Origin: Phycisphaerae bacterium | Lineage (GTDB): Bacteria; Planctomycetota; Phycisphaerae; UBA1845; Fen-1342 | Reading direction: 5' to 3' | NCBI GenBank assembly: GCA_028279405.1 | Contig: JANQNU010000076.1 | Coordinates: 1-64,000 of the forward strand | Length of the DNA stretch: 64,000 bases | Shown here: positions 8,128 through 17,310 of the stretch, piece after piece | Position numbering within the stretch: position 1 is the first letter of the stretch | Layout of the letters: each line of letters begins with the position of its first letter | Notes under the pieces: model-generated | What the model was told of the DNA's origin: nothing | Databases searched by the model: none | Seen by the model: only the letters and a program-made list of their open reading frames with translations | Made by a program: the position numbers and the translations under genes

Positions 8128-8496
8128 ATGAAGGCGCTTGTTGTAGATGATTCGCTTACCATCCGACGCATCGTGATCAAAGCGCTCGGAATGGCGGGTA
8201 TTCAGGAAACGGCCGAAGCCGGAGACGGCCTCGAAGCCATCAACGCGCTCCAGAAAGACAAGTTCGATCTGGTCCTCCTCGATTGGAACATGCCCAAAAT
8301 GAGCGGGATCGACGCGCTAAAGAAGATGCGCGCCGACGGCTTCAAGACGCCCGTCATCATGGTCACCACAGAGGCCGAAAAAACCCGCGTCATCGAGGCG
8401 ATCAAGGCAGGCGCGAACGACTATCTGATCAAGCCGTTCTCGCCCGACCAGCTGGCCGCCAAGGTCCGCAACATCGTCGGGGCTCCCGCCTCTTGA
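8128..8496 (+). CDS. CheY-like response regulator
   Basis: A 122-residue single receiver domain. Asp7/Asp8 and Asp52 (LLDWNMP) form the acidic pocket with Asp52 the phosphate acceptor; Thr80/Thr81 and Lys102 (LIKPFSP) complete the site. The WNMP sequence after the acceptor matches chemotaxis CheY proteins. It sits 11 bases after cheX, and the CheX-type phosphatase next door probably removes its phosphate. A hairpin follows at 8529-8562. No flagellar motor gene is present here, so the output could be motility or another pathway. Confidence 0.92.
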   Translation: MKALVVDDSLTIRRIVIKALGMAGIQETAEAGDGLEAINALQKDKFDLVLLDWNMPKMSGIDALKKMRADGFKTPVIMVTTEAEKTRVIEAIKAGANDYLIKPFSPDQLAAKVRNIVGAPAS

Positions 8497-8528
8497 TCTG
8501 ACACTCGCGTCACCCCCTATCATTCAGC

Positions 8529-8562
8529 GGAATCCGCCCGTGTGGTGTGGACGGCGGGTTCC
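8529..8562 (+). terminator. Probable terminator after the cheB-cheX-cheY run
   Basis: GGAATCCGCC pairs with GGCGGGTTCC with one mismatch. Only a weak CCCCTTC tract follows, so the call rests on stem strength and position. Confidence 0.5.
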
Positions 8563-8658
8563 CCTTCAGTATGATCCCCTTCGGGTCGGCGCGAAATCGG
8601 TGCGCCGGCCCGCAGTATCCAATCGTCCCAGGAGCAGGGAGGCGGCTAGGCTCGTACC

Positions 8659-10263
8659 ATGAGAGTCATCGTCTTACAGGACGGTGCGATGATCGCCGAC
8701 GTCACGTGCGGGCACGAGGCCCTGTATGTCGGATCGAAGGAGTCCGCGCGCGTTCACCTGCCCGACGCCGGCATCGCCCCACAACAGCTCGTCCTCTTCC
8801 CCGGCAGCGCCGGATGGACCGTCGAGCAACTCAATCCCGAGGTCGAGGCGTTCCTCAACGGGGCGCGGCTCACGACGTCGACCGCCCTCAAGACCGGGGA
8901 CGAAATCGCCCTGCCCGGCTACCTGCTGCGGATCTTCCCCGAGTTTGTCGAACAGCCCGCCGAACGCAAGGCCGTCTCCACGACCAAGCAATCGCTCGAG
9001 CGCTTCGCCCAGACCCAGCTCCCCGCCGGAACGGTCATCAAGAAAGAAGAGGAGCCGGTCGAAATCGCGCAGGCGGCGCTGCAACGGATCAGCGAGCTGA
9101 ACGTCAACGTCTCACAGTGTACGCTCGCGCAGGAGCTCATGGACACGATGCTCGATACGTTGTTGACGGTCTTTGCCGCCCATCGCGTCTGGATCGGCAT
9201 GCGACGCGTCAACTACGGCCCGATGGAGTTCGTCGAGGGTCGACTGATCAACGGTCAGAGCGCCGACCTGACCGAGTTGGGCGAAAACCTCAAGCCCCGC
9301 GTGCTCGACCGCTCCCAAACGATCCTGATCCCGCGAATCGAAAAGGGCGGGGCCTCGGTGCTGACCGGACCGCTGATCGGCCCCGACGGCGTTCTTGGCA
9401 TGGTGTACTTCGACAGCGGCGACAGCGGTCGACGCTTTGAACGCCACGATCTCGACCTGTTCATTCTGCTTTGCAGCGTCTACGCCGGCCAACTCGACGC
9501 CATCTTCAAAATGATCGCCCGCAATCGTGGTGCGCTGATCGAGGGCCAGGTGGCGGTAGCCCACGACATCCAATCGCAACTCACCCCCAAGAAGCTCCCC
9601 CAGTGGGACGGGTTGCAATTCGGCGCGTTCCGCGAGACCGGGCGCGACCAATCCGGCGACATCTACGATGTGGTCAAGCTGGCCAACAATCTCGCGGCGT
9701 TCATGGTCGCGCATCCCAACGTCACCGGGAGCTGGCCCAGCATGCTGATGTCGCAGGCGCATGCCGCGTTCCGTTGCGCGTGCATGCATCAGGACAATCC
9801 GCAGATCTTCTTCCGCCAGCTCAACTGGCTACTGTACGATGCGCAGGACGAGCGTACGCTGGATTGTTTCATGGCCGGGCTGAATCCCGATACGGGCGAA
9901 ATGCGCTACGCGATCGCCGGCGATATCGGGGCCTACATCATCAACGCCCGCGGCGAGGAACGTCGGCTCTGCGGTACCGAACCGACACCGCCGATCGGTA
10001 AGAAACGAACGATCACCTATCCCCTGCTGAGCGAGCACCTCGAGTCCGGCGAGACACTCGTGCTCTTCACCAGAGGAGTCACCACCGCCCGCAACTCACG
10101 CGAAGAGGTCTTCGGCGAAGAACGGCTTGTGAACCTGCTCTGCGACGGCTTCGGCCAACAGGCCAGCGCAATGCTTCGCGAGATGCTCTCCGACCTGCGG
10201 GCCTTCACCGAAGGCGGAATTCAGCCCGACGATATTACAGTCGTGCTGACACACCGCGTCTGA
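8659..10263 (+). CDS. FHA-like/GAF/PP2C-type protein with degenerate phosphatase site
   Basis: A 534-residue cytoplasmic protein. Residues 1-95 resemble an FHA domain (phosphothreonine reader), about 130-275 a GAF domain, and about 300-533 a SpoIIE/RsbU-type PP2C domain. PP2C enzymes need aspartates that bind Mn/Mg. Here the first is present (GDIYD, 334-338), but where active members have DVSGHG this protein has AHPNV with His352 in place of Asp, and where they have TDGV it has TRGV with Arg472. The late DDITVVLT motif is kept. It is therefore probably a pseudophosphatase that binds rather than hydrolyses, or its site is rearranged. It follows the chemotaxis-like genes on the same strand but after a hairpin. 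Confidence 0.78.
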   Translation: MRVIVLQDGAMIADVTCGHEALYVGSKESARVHLPDAGIAPQQLVLFPGSAGWTVEQLNPEVEAFLNGARLTTSTALKTGDEIALPGYLLRIFPEFVEQPAERKAVSTTKQSLERFAQTQLPAGTVIKKEEEPVEIAQAALQRISELNVNVSQCTLAQELMDTMLDTLLTVFAAHRVWIGMRRVNYGPMEFVEGRLINGQSADLTELGENLKPRVLDRSQTILIPRIEKGGASVLTGPLIGPDGVLGMVYFDSGDSGRRFERHDLDLFILLCSVYAGQLDAIFKMIARNRGALIEGQVAVAHDIQSQLTPKKLPQWDGLQFGAFRETGRDQSGDIYDVVKLANNLAAFMVAHPNVTGSWPSMLMSQAHAAFRCACMHQDNPQIFFRQLNWLLYDAQDERTLDCFMAGLNPDTGEMRYAIAGDIGAYIINARGEERRLCGTEPTPPIGKKRTITYPLLSEHLESGETLVLFTRGVTTARNSREEVFGEERLVNLLCDGFGQQASAMLREMLSDLRAFTEGGIQPDDITVVLTHRV

Positions 10264-10303
10264 CCGCACGAAGACGCCCCGGCGCCGCGCCTAGGGGCTC
10301 GTC

Positions 10304-11152
10304 TCAGGAGCCATCCGGCCAGAGCCCAGTGAATACTTCGGTGGCCGGGCCGGTCATGAAAACGTGGTCGCTCGGATCCCATTCCAGTTGCAATTCGCCG
10401 CCGGGGAGCCGGGCAACGACGCTCCGGCTGGTGACGTCGTTCAGCACGCCCGCGACGCAGACCGCGGCGGCACCGGTGCCGCAGGCCTGGGTCGGGCCGC
10501 TGCCGCGCTCCCAGGTCACCATGTGAACGCGCTCGCGACTGATCACCTGGACGAAATGAGCGTTTACCCGCTGCGGAAAGAGCGGATGACGCTCGATCTC
10601 CGGGCCCCATTTCGTCAGCGGAACCTCGTCGAGCGTGTCGACGAAGATCACCGCATGCGGGTTGCCCATCGAAACACATGTCATCCCGAGAATCGCCTCC
10701 CGCAAGGGCAGCGGCTGCGACACGACACGCTCACCACCGAGCATCACCGGGATCCGACGCGGATCGAGAACCGGCATCCCCATGTTGACCCGCACGCGCT
10801 CGACCTTGTCGTCAACGATCTCCAGGTCGAGCTTGAGGATCCCGGCGCCAGTCTGCACACGCAGCGCCGACTCGCGCGCATAGCCCCGCTCGTACGCCAA
10901 CTTTGCCACGCACCGGATCCCATTGCCGCACATCTCCGACTCGGAGCCGTCGGCGTTGAACATCTGCATTCGCACATGGGCGCCCGCTGCCTCCGTCGGT
11001 CCCACCAGAATCAGCCCATCACCGCCAATCCCGCGGTGCCGATCGCTGACCGCACGGGCCAACGCGGGCGGGTCCGGCACCTGCGTTTCAAACAGACTGA
11101 CATATACGTAGTCGTTTCCCAGTCCATGCATCTTCGTGAATGGAATCGGCAT
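10304..11152 (-). CDS. dapF: Diaminopimelate epimerase
   Basis: A 282-residue DapF, which converts LL- to meso-diaminopimelate for lysine and peptidoglycan synthesis in the cytoplasm. Both active-site cysteines are present: one in ADGSESEMCGNGIRC, the other in GPTQACGTGAAA. Substrate-binding GNPHAV is also visible. The ATG at 11152 has GGGAG eight bases upstream; an ATG six bases earlier is possible. It converges on the PP2C-like gene, with 40 bases between the stops. It stands alone rather than in a lysine operon. Together with PBP2/RodA at 43 kb it indicates DAP-type peptidoglycan. Confidence 0.96.
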   Translation of the reverse strand: MPIPFTKMHGLGNDYVYVSLFETQVPDPPALARAVSDRHRGIGGDGLILVGPTEAAGAHVRMQMFNADGSESEMCGNGIRCVAKLAYERGYARESALRVQTGAGILKLDLEIVDDKVERVRVNMGMPVLDPRRIPVMLGGERVVSQPLPLREAILGMTCVSMGNPHAVIFVDTLDEVPLTKWGPEIERHPLFPQRVNAHFVQVISRERVHMVTWERGSGPTQACGTGAAAVCVAGVLNDVTSRSVVARLPGGELQLEWDPSDHVFMTGPATEVFTGLWPDGS

Positions 11153-11214
11153 CGTCATCGCTCCCGGGCTCACATGCCCTATCCAGGCCGCCAGTTCCAG
11201 CTCCCGACGACCAC

Positions 11215-11296
11215 CATCCCAGCCCCCATCCCAGCCCCCATCCCAGCTTCCATCCCAGCTCCCATCCCTTCCGCCATCTCAGCGGCATCCGAGCCT
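11215..11296. repeat. 12-base tandem repeat (minisatellite)
   Basis: About six to seven head-to-tail units of CATCCCAGCCCC, exact in the first two and increasingly changed afterwards. It lies between the divergent dapF and HD-GYP genes, about 60 bases upstream of dapF, and may change in copy number. Confidence 0.75.
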
Positions 11297-11483
11297 TATC
11301 GACGGGCCGGACGGGTGGAGGGACGCGTGTTCAGATCATAGCGGAAGCCGCAGCGGGGACGAATGCCCGTACGCTGGACAGGTGCCGAAGCCGCACGTGC
11401 GGTCCAGCGGCGCTATAATCCGAAAATGGCCGCTGCCGATCCTCCGAGCTTGCCATCGCGGCGGCGTTTAAGAGGCGCGCTAC

Positions 11484-12593
11484 ATGACGGATCGTCTTCC
11501 TGTTTCCTTTTCCGAAGCGAGAACCGCCGCGTCCGAATCGTTCATGGCGGCATTCGGTGCTCTGAGCTGCGGCGTCCTGGTGCTCGACCCCGCACAGCAC
11601 GTTTGCCATGTCAACCCGGAGTTGATCCGCATGACCGGCGGACACGCGGCGCAGTGGCCCGGGCACTCGATTCGCGCGATCGCGCAGGGTACGCTGGCGG
11701 CGCGCCTGCTCGGCCCGGATGAGGCGATTCCGGCGCTTGATCGCAGCGCCCACTTGGAACTACCGGCCGGCAACGGAGGAACGATCCCCGTAACCGCCAT
11801 CGCGCGACGCGGCCCGCGCAGTACGCTCTACTGTAGCCACGTCGTCATCACGATCGTCGATTGTTCCGATACGCACCCGGAAATCGACGCATTTCGCGAG
11901 CGTACGCGGATCATGACTGAATTGAGCGACACGGTGCTCGAACAGGCGTTGCGCCTGAACAAAGAGAACGAATGGCTCGAGCAGCGCGTTCGTGAACGAA
12001 CGGCGCAGGTCTACGAAGCGCACCGCGAGACGATCTTCATGCTTGCGGTCGCATGTGAGGCGCGCGACGCCGACACCGGCGCGCACGTCCGGCGCGTCCA
12101 GAATTGGGTCGAGCGCCTGGCGCTCGCGATGGGTCTTTCAGAATCACAGGCCATGGACATCGGACTGGCGGCCATACTGCACGACGTCGGAAAGGTCACG
12201 ATTCCGGATCGGATCCTGCTCAAGCGCGGTCGGCTGAATGCCGACGAGCGGCACGAGATTCAACAACATACCCTCCGCGGCGAAATGCTCCTTGGCGACA
12301 AGCCGCACTTCGAGACCGCACGGCAGATTGCCCGACATCACCACGAAAACTGGGACGGCAGCGGCTACCCGGACGGACTGGCACGGGAAGCCATCCCGCT
12401 GGCGGCACGACTGGTGCGCGCTGTCGATGTCTTCGATGCGCTCTCGCACCCGCGACCCTACAAGGACGCGTGGACAATCGATGCAGCACTTGAGGCGCTG
12501 CAGGCCGGCGCGGGGAAACAATTCGACCCGCAGGTCGCTACCCGGCTGATCGAACTGATCGAAGCCTCACGCGCGACGATCGAACAAGACTAG
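11484..12593 (+). CDS. PAS-like/HD-GYP domain protein, probable c-di-GMP phosphodiesterase
   Basis: A 369-residue protein with a PAS-like sensor segment (about 17-130), a coiled-coil linker (about 145-180) and a C-terminal HD-GYP domain. HD-GYP domains hydrolyse cyclic di-GMP. The metal-binding signature is HDVGK (233-237) and the GYP motif is GYP (294-296) in DGSGYPDGL, both intact, with an additional HHHENWDGS just before. No receiver or transmembrane segment is present. An AAGAGG ribosome site precedes ATG 11484 by eight bases. Its stop overlaps the stop of the convergent GT39-like gene by four bases. Confidence 0.9.
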   Translation: MTDRLPVSFSEARTAASESFMAAFGALSCGVLVLDPAQHVCHVNPELIRMTGGHAAQWPGHSIRAIAQGTLAARLLGPDEAIPALDRSAHLELPAGNGGTIPVTAIARRGPRSTLYCSHVVITIVDCSDTHPEIDAFRERTRIMTELSDTVLEQALRLNKENEWLEQRVRERTAQVYEAHRETIFMLAVACEARDADTGAHVRRVQNWVERLALAMGLSESQAMDIGLAAILHDVGKVTIPDRILLKRGRLNADERHEIQQHTLRGEMLLGDKPHFETARQIARHHHENWDGSGYPDGLAREAIPLAARLVRAVDVFDALSHPRPYKDAWTIDAALEALQAGAGKQFDPQVATRLIELIEASRATIEQD

Positions 12594-13807
12594 TCGGGCG
12601 TACGTTCGGGAAACGACATCGCCATCGGTCGAGCGGGCAGCAGCACCAACGCCGAACTCACCGCCAGCAGTGGCATCAACGGCACCCGGTATCGAACACT
12701 GCCGATGTAGATGCAGTGCAATAGCGAAAAGTAGACGATGGGCAACCAGAGCGCCACCAACAGGTTTCGGCGACGGCGTCCGACGTACAGGCCGGTCAGT
12801 GCCACGACGACGATCGGGACCGTGTACCCGGCGGACGCCGCCATCACGACGGGTCGGCGGTACGCCCCATAGTTCGGCACTGGGTTCCACGTACGAAGGA
12901 ACTTCACGCCGACCAGTTCGAGCACGCGCTGCGGATCGTCTCGCATTTGGGTGAGCGCCGCCCGCTGAAGTTCCCGGTCCCGTTCCACCTCGCTAAGACG
13001 CGCGAAACGCTCTTCCTGGAGAAACGCCTGATCGCTGCTGCCGTCGGCTTGCGGCCCCTGCGCATCGTACAGGGTGACGCCGCCGTTTGCCGAAAGCCAG
13101 CAGAAGGCGCCCAAGACCGCCTGGTTTCGCAAGCCCCAGGGCAAAAACAACACTGCCGACACGGCGAGGACGGCACCGGCGCGCACTACGGCGCGCGGTC
13201 TGTGCCACAGATGCCACGCGAGCCAGCCCCAAACCAATACGATCCAGCCGGCGGCCGAAGGACGCGTAAGGATCGCCAACGGACCGAGCAATGCGACCCA
13301 CGCCAATGAGACACCGACACCGCGATCCGTGCCCTCCAGGAAGCGCCAAACCGCATCAACAAACAGTAGCGCCAACAATGTAAAGAGCGTCTCGGTCAGC
13401 AAGAGTTGCGTGAAGAAGATACCGAATGGGTCAATCGCGATCACCACGCCGACGATCCACGCTGCCCGTTGTCCGACGGCGTCACGGGCCAAGCGGTATC
13501 CCGCTACCGCGACCGCTGCACCAAGTGCCGCTTGTGCCAGTCGCGCCCCGAGGACGCCAACGTTCCCGAGCGCCGCGAACGGCGCGAGAAATAGCGGATA
13601 AAGTGGCATTCGAGCGGCAAAGCGTCCGTCGTCACTGACAAGCGCACCCTGCTCGATCAGGTTGCGGGCCAGCGCCCAATGCAGACGTTCGTCGTCGAAC
13701 TCCAGGGTCGGCCCGACCTGTGACCAGCGGAGCAGCACCCACGCTGCCCGTAGCGATAAGGCCAACAGAAACATCCCGCCTAGGCCGCGCAGCACCGATC
13801 GGCTCAA
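12590..13807 (-). CDS. GT39/ArnT-like membrane glycosyltransferase
   Basis: A 405-residue integral membrane protein with about nine to eleven helices, resembling the ArnT/PMT (GT-C, family 39) glycosyltransferases that use polyprenyl-phosphate sugars outside the inner membrane. The acidic first-loop motif is FDDERLHWALA with Asp38-Asp39-Glu40. A hydrophilic C-terminal segment follows FLRTWNPVPN. Its ATG overlaps the stop of tilS by four bases (ATGA), so it is translated with tilS. The sugar and the acceptor (lipid A, protein or cell-surface glycan) cannot be told. Confidence 0.82.
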   Translation of the reverse strand: MSRSVLRGLGGMFLLALSLRAAWVLLRWSQVGPTLEFDDERLHWALARNLIEQGALVSDDGRFAARMPLYPLFLAPFAALGNVGVLGARLAQAALGAAVAVAGYRLARDAVGQRAAWIVGVVIAIDPFGIFFTQLLLTETLFTLLALLFVDAVWRFLEGTDRGVGVSLAWVALLGPLAILTRPSAAGWIVLVWGWLAWHLWHRPRAVVRAGAVLAVSAVLFLPWGLRNQAVLGAFCWLSANGGVTLYDAQGPQADGSSDQAFLQEERFARLSEVERDRELQRAALTQMRDDPQRVLELVGVKFLRTWNPVPNYGAYRRPVVMAASAGYTVPIVVVALTGLYVGRRRRNLLVALWLPIVYFSLLHCIYIGSVRYRVPLMPLLAVSSALVLLPARPMAMSFPERTPD

Positions 13808-15279
13808 TGCGCGTCCTTTCGCGGTCCGTTCATCGGCTGCAGCGTCAGTCGAAGCGCCCGGCGGGTCGTCGGGCGCAGCTTGACACGCTCGTCAATCCGC
13901 AACGGCATGATCCAAACCGGCCCGTGCTGGTCACAGAGCACGCCTGTCTTGGCGCGTGTCGGGGGATCGACCTTCTCGCCGATCAGAAAATCACTCAGCG
14001 TCTTGGACCCATGCGCCCCGAGTGGGTGGAAGCGGTCTCCGTCCTTCCGGCCCCGGACGATCAGCGGCGGCGTCAGTCGGTCCAGGTCGAGCCATTCCTC
14101 ATACGGATGGGTGTGACTGCGCAGCGCTTCGATGATCGTCGGGTCGACGTTACGGATCTCGGCGGAGAGTTCCATCGCAATCGCCGGCAGAGCCGTCTCG
14201 CCTGGATAACGAACATGGACGGGCTCGATCCCGGCATCCGGCTCGCGGTCTTCGAGCGGGCGCAAGTCGAGTCGCCCGTAGATCTTTTGAACCAGCACCG
14301 GCCCCGGCAAGTGGACCTGCTTGCCGCTGCTACGTTCTTCGGCCAATTGCAGCACGTGCTCGATATTCACGAAGCTGAGGTCTTGTTCGCGCCCCAGAAC
14401 GAGCGAGACCGCTCGTCGAACGACCTCTGCCTGGATAATCCGCTGTTTGGCAAGCAGCCCGTGCGTATTGAGCACCAGATGCCGCGGCTCCTCTGCGACC
14501 ACCAGCGACTCGAACGTGCGTGACGCTGCATCTTCCAGATACTGCCCCATTCGGCGAGCCTGCTCGCTGAGCCGCAAGAGCGCCTCCGCGATGTTGGGGT
14601 TCATCTGGTCCCGCAGCAGCGGGAAGATCTGTTTTCGAAGCTTGCCGCGGGTGAAATCCAACGACTCGTTCATGCTGTCGAACCGCGGGCGCAGCGTGCG
14701 CTCGCTGCAGAGGCCTTCAATGGTCGACCTTCTTGCGCGCAGCAGCGGTCGCACCAATCGGACCCGACTGCCGGGTTGTATTGCTCGGACCTCCGACATG
14801 CCCCCCAGGCCGCGCAATCCCGTCCCGCGGCATACCCGATGGAAAACCGTCTCGGCATTGTCGTCCGCATGATGCCCTACCGCGACGCAATCGCAGCCGG
14901 TCTTGAACGCGACGCGCTCCAGAAACTCGTACCGATTGCGCCTTGCGAACTCCTCGGTGTTGCCCCCGCCCGCATCACGAAGTTGCGCCGGAATATCCAC
15001 CTGATCGTAGTGGTAGGTCAGCCCCAGCCGTTCGGCCAGATCCTTGACGAAGTCGGCGTCGCCGTCGGCCTCGGCGCCCCTGAGCCCATGGTGCAAATGG
15101 GCCACGTGAAACGTCCAGCCCAGGCGCTCCCGCTGCTCGATTGCGGGCATGACATGGGCCAGGATTGTCGAGTCGGGTCCGCCGGAGATTCCCAATACCC
15201 ACCGGAGTCCCGGAGTCAGCAGACCATGATCAGAAAGGGTGGCGCGGACGCCATCAGTGAAGGTGTCCCAGGTACCCAT
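13804..15279 (-). CDS. tilS: tRNA(Ile)-lysidine synthetase
   Basis: A 491-residue TilS, which attaches lysine to C34 of the tRNA-Ile CAU anticodon so that it reads AUA. The PP-loop ATP site is GISGGPDST (30-38). The central TilS domain and the C-terminal substrate-binding domain (PPLIVRGRKDGDRFHPLG) are present, so it is full length. The ATG at 15279 has GGAG upstream; an in-frame ATG at 15339 does not. It is the first gene of a two-gene operon with the GT39-like gene, with a 4-base overlap. Confidence 0.95.
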   Translation of the reverse strand: MGTWDTFTDGVRATLSDHGLLTPGLRWVLGISGGPDSTILAHVMPAIEQRERLGWTFHVAHLHHGLRGAEADGDADFVKDLAERLGLTYHYDQVDIPAQLRDAGGGNTEEFARRNRYEFLERVAFKTGCDCVAVGHHADDNAETVFHRVCRGTGLRGLGGMSEVRAIQPGSRVRLVRPLLRARRSTIEGLCSERTLRPRFDSMNESLDFTRGKLRKQIFPLLRDQMNPNIAEALLRLSEQARRMGQYLEDAASRTFESLVVAEEPRHLVLNTHGLLAKQRIIQAEVVRRAVSLVLGREQDLSFVNIEHVLQLAEERSSGKQVHLPGPVLVQKIYGRLDLRPLEDREPDAGIEPVHVRYPGETALPAIAMELSAEIRNVDPTIIEALRSHTHPYEEWLDLDRLTPPLIVRGRKDGDRFHPLGAHGSKTLSDFLIGEKVDPPTRAKTGVLCDQHGPVWIMPLRIDERVKLRPTTRRALRLTLQPMNGPRKDAH

Positions 15280-15638
15280 GCATCGGCTCCGTCCAGACTG
15301 CAATCCGCCGGCAAGTCGCCGACGAGCGTCGTGAACCACTCACTATAGCACGAGCCGCAGGCAGTTTGCAGGGATTTTTGGTCCGACCCGACGAACGAGC
15401 GCTGGCCTGGAATAGCAGCGACGAGCCGCTGGCTAGCGAGACGCCCGCCCTACCCTGGTGTTTCTTCGCAAGCGACGGCCCAGGTCGTCTCGCGCACCTT
15501 GATCCCCTCGCTGGCGCTCGGGGCTCGTTGCGTTCGATCCTCGCGGGCCGTTACGGAGCCAAGCGACGTCGATGCGAGCCGCGAGCCCAAGCGAGCGGTC
15601 ATTGGCGGCGGGTGGCATTTGTCACACAGTCAGCGGAC
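15280..15638. other. Intergenic region with a degenerate palindromic element
   Basis: No gene is supported here. It contains a worn copy of the 19-base core (GGCTAGCGAGACGCCCGCC at 15431-15449) and a GC-rich stretch with CTCGCTGGCGCTCGGGG-type palindromic sequence near 15507-15525. It presumably contains the tilS promoter near 15300-15350, but no convincing one was found. Confidence 0.6.
15431..15449. repeat. Degenerate palindromic element copy
   Basis: GGCTAGCGAGACGCCCGCC: two changes from the 19-base core, both in the left arm, followed by CTACCC. The right arm and loop match the perfect copies. Confidence 0.6.
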
Positions 15639-17126
15639 TCACTCCCCGGTCACGAGCGAGACGAAACAGTTGATGTCGCCGACGGTGATCTGGTCATCGC
15701 CGGAGCAATCGCCGTTCAGCGGATCGCAATCCGGGAATGCCGCGAGGTACCCGGCCGGGTCGGTCAGGGCCAGCACGAAGGGGTTGATGTCCCCGACGCT
15801 CACGACGCCATCGCAGTTCATGTCACCAACGCGGGGAATGTTGGCCTGAACGCGCAGGAATCCCTGACCGGCGCTCGTTCCGTTCGGGAACTGCATGTCG
15901 ACCATCATGTAAACGTAGTCGCGGCGACCGAGGAACACATTGTCACCGATGAAGTCGCCGACCACGACGAAGTCATCGTCGACGCCGTTCTCGTTCAGGT
16001 CGATCGGGTCGCCGGTGCGCGCCACGACGACGTCGTTGTTGGCGACAATCACCTTGTCGCCGGCATCCGTCGCACCGCCGATGATGTAGTCGCCGGCCTG
16101 GTTGGCGCGTGCGAGAAAGAACGTGTTGGGTTCGTCGGCGTCGGCCCAGCGCTCGGTGGCGCCGGCAAGGATCGGGCCGCCCGTTTTGGCCAGAATCCCG
16201 TCGGCGCTCAGCACCCAATCCTGCTGGTCAACGTTATCGCCCCAAATGAACCAGTCACCGCCGGCCCCCATCGTACCGTCGAAGACCGTCTCGACCGGCG
16301 ACGTGAATCCGCCGACAGTCGAACCGAGCGGAGCGGGAAGCGTTCCGTTAACGGTCACGTTGTTGATGACGAGCGCCGTGGGATCGACATCGACCTTGGC
16401 CAGCCAGCTACTACCGTCCTGGTCGGTTGCATAGGTTCCGGCCGTGACGCCATCGAACGTGTGGCCGGCGTTCGTTGGCACGCCCGTTTGCAGGATGACC
16501 TCGTCGCCCAAATAGAGCGCGGTCCAGAAGTCGGTGCCGACGTTGTGGATCAAGCTCGTGCGAAACGCCAGCCGGCCGTCGTTGAGAACGTGGACGGAAT
16601 CGAGCCGATCGCCGAGCGTCTCGTCGCCGACAATGTTGCCCGGATCGAGCAGTCCGGGTGCGGGACTACCCTCCGCGAAATCGATACTGTTGATGAACAC
16701 GAACCCGCGAATGATCGCCGCATCGTTGGCGTTCGGACGATCGAGCCGCGTACCGAACACGTGAACGCCGCCGTCGTTGATGCCGACATCGATGCTCATT
16801 TCTCCGAGGGTCTCGGTCGGAATACCCGTGACCGGCTGCCCTTCCTGGGCCACCAGGCCTCCGTTGGCATTCATCCCCGCGATGACCACTTCGTTCGAAC
16901 GAAAGTTCGAGTTGCGATCACTCGCTTGGAAGATCCAACGGTCGCCGCGCGGGTTCATTTCAAAGTTTTGTGCGAAGAAGCGGAACTCGCCCCCTTCGAG
17001 ACCTGGAATCCGAGCGGTCGGGTGATCGTCGATGTTCGTGAAGATCGGCTGAATCAACCCCGCCTGAGCACCGCCAACCAGCGCCAGCGCTGCAATTGCC
17101 GCGGCATATTCGCTTCGGAACCACAT
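15639..17126 (-). CDS. Secreted GC-type dockerin protein, paralogue 1
   Basis: A 495-residue secreted protein. Residues 1-22 are a signal peptide ending AQA. The long middle part has recurring ND/D-G-(V/R) motifs such as INDGGVHVFG and LNDGRLAFR, typical of planctomycete beta-rich repeat proteins. Residues 434-495 form a dockerin-like Ca-binding pair, GDMNCDGVVSVGDINPF and DDQITVGDINCF, joined by DCDPLNGDC, so four cysteines are placed to form disulfides. ATG 17126 has GGGAGG seven bases upstream. It is the last of three tandem minus-strand paralogues. Function is unknown; the tail probably attaches or cross-links the protein outside the cell. Confidence 0.88.
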   Translation of the reverse strand: MWFRSEYAAAIAALALVGGAQAGLIQPIFTNIDDHPTARIPGLEGGEFRFFAQNFEMNPRGDRWIFQASDRNSNFRSNEVVIAGMNANGGLVAQEGQPVTGIPTETLGEMSIDVGINDGGVHVFGTRLDRPNANDAAIIRGFVFINSIDFAEGSPAPGLLDPGNIVGDETLGDRLDSVHVLNDGRLAFRTSLIHNVGTDFWTALYLGDEVILQTGVPTNAGHTFDGVTAGTYATDQDGSSWLAKVDVDPTALVINNVTVNGTLPAPLGSTVGGFTSPVETVFDGTMGAGGDWFIWGDNVDQQDWVLSADGILAKTGGPILAGATERWADADEPNTFFLARANQAGDYIIGGATDAGDKVIVANNDVVVARTGDPIDLNENGVDDDFVVVGDFIGDNVFLGRRDYVYMMVDMQFPNGTSAGQGFLRVQANIPRVGDMNCDGVVSVGDINPFVLALTDPAGYLAAFPDCDPLNGDCSGDDQITVGDINCFVSLVTGE

Positions 17127-17176
17127 GTTGCGACCTCCCTCAATGGTCTACAGATGTGCGGCAGAAACCCGTATGG
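17127..17176 (-). promoter_or_regulatory. Conserved leader of dockerin paralogue 1
   Basis: Read on the minus strand, the 45-50 bases before the ATG (CATAC, GGGTTTC, GCACATCTG, then GAGGGAGGTC) align with the leaders at 18847 and 20847 and with the leader of the decayed copy at 19077. The conservation includes a strong GGGAGG ribosome site. Confidence 0.5.
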
Positions 17177-17310
17177 CTTCATTATTGCCCACTATGATTG
17201 CTCTGTGTCGCAAAAATCTCGGGCCAGAAAGCGGGTTTTCCGCAAATTCTCTCCCCGGGGAACCGCGGTGCGCTCGCACAAGGACGCCGATAGCGGCCGG
17301 CGCGACGGCC

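Noticed and set aside
10364-11341. 325-codon plus-strand frame
   Set aside because: Antisense to dapF, which has both active-site cysteines; the frame runs into the 12-base repeat.
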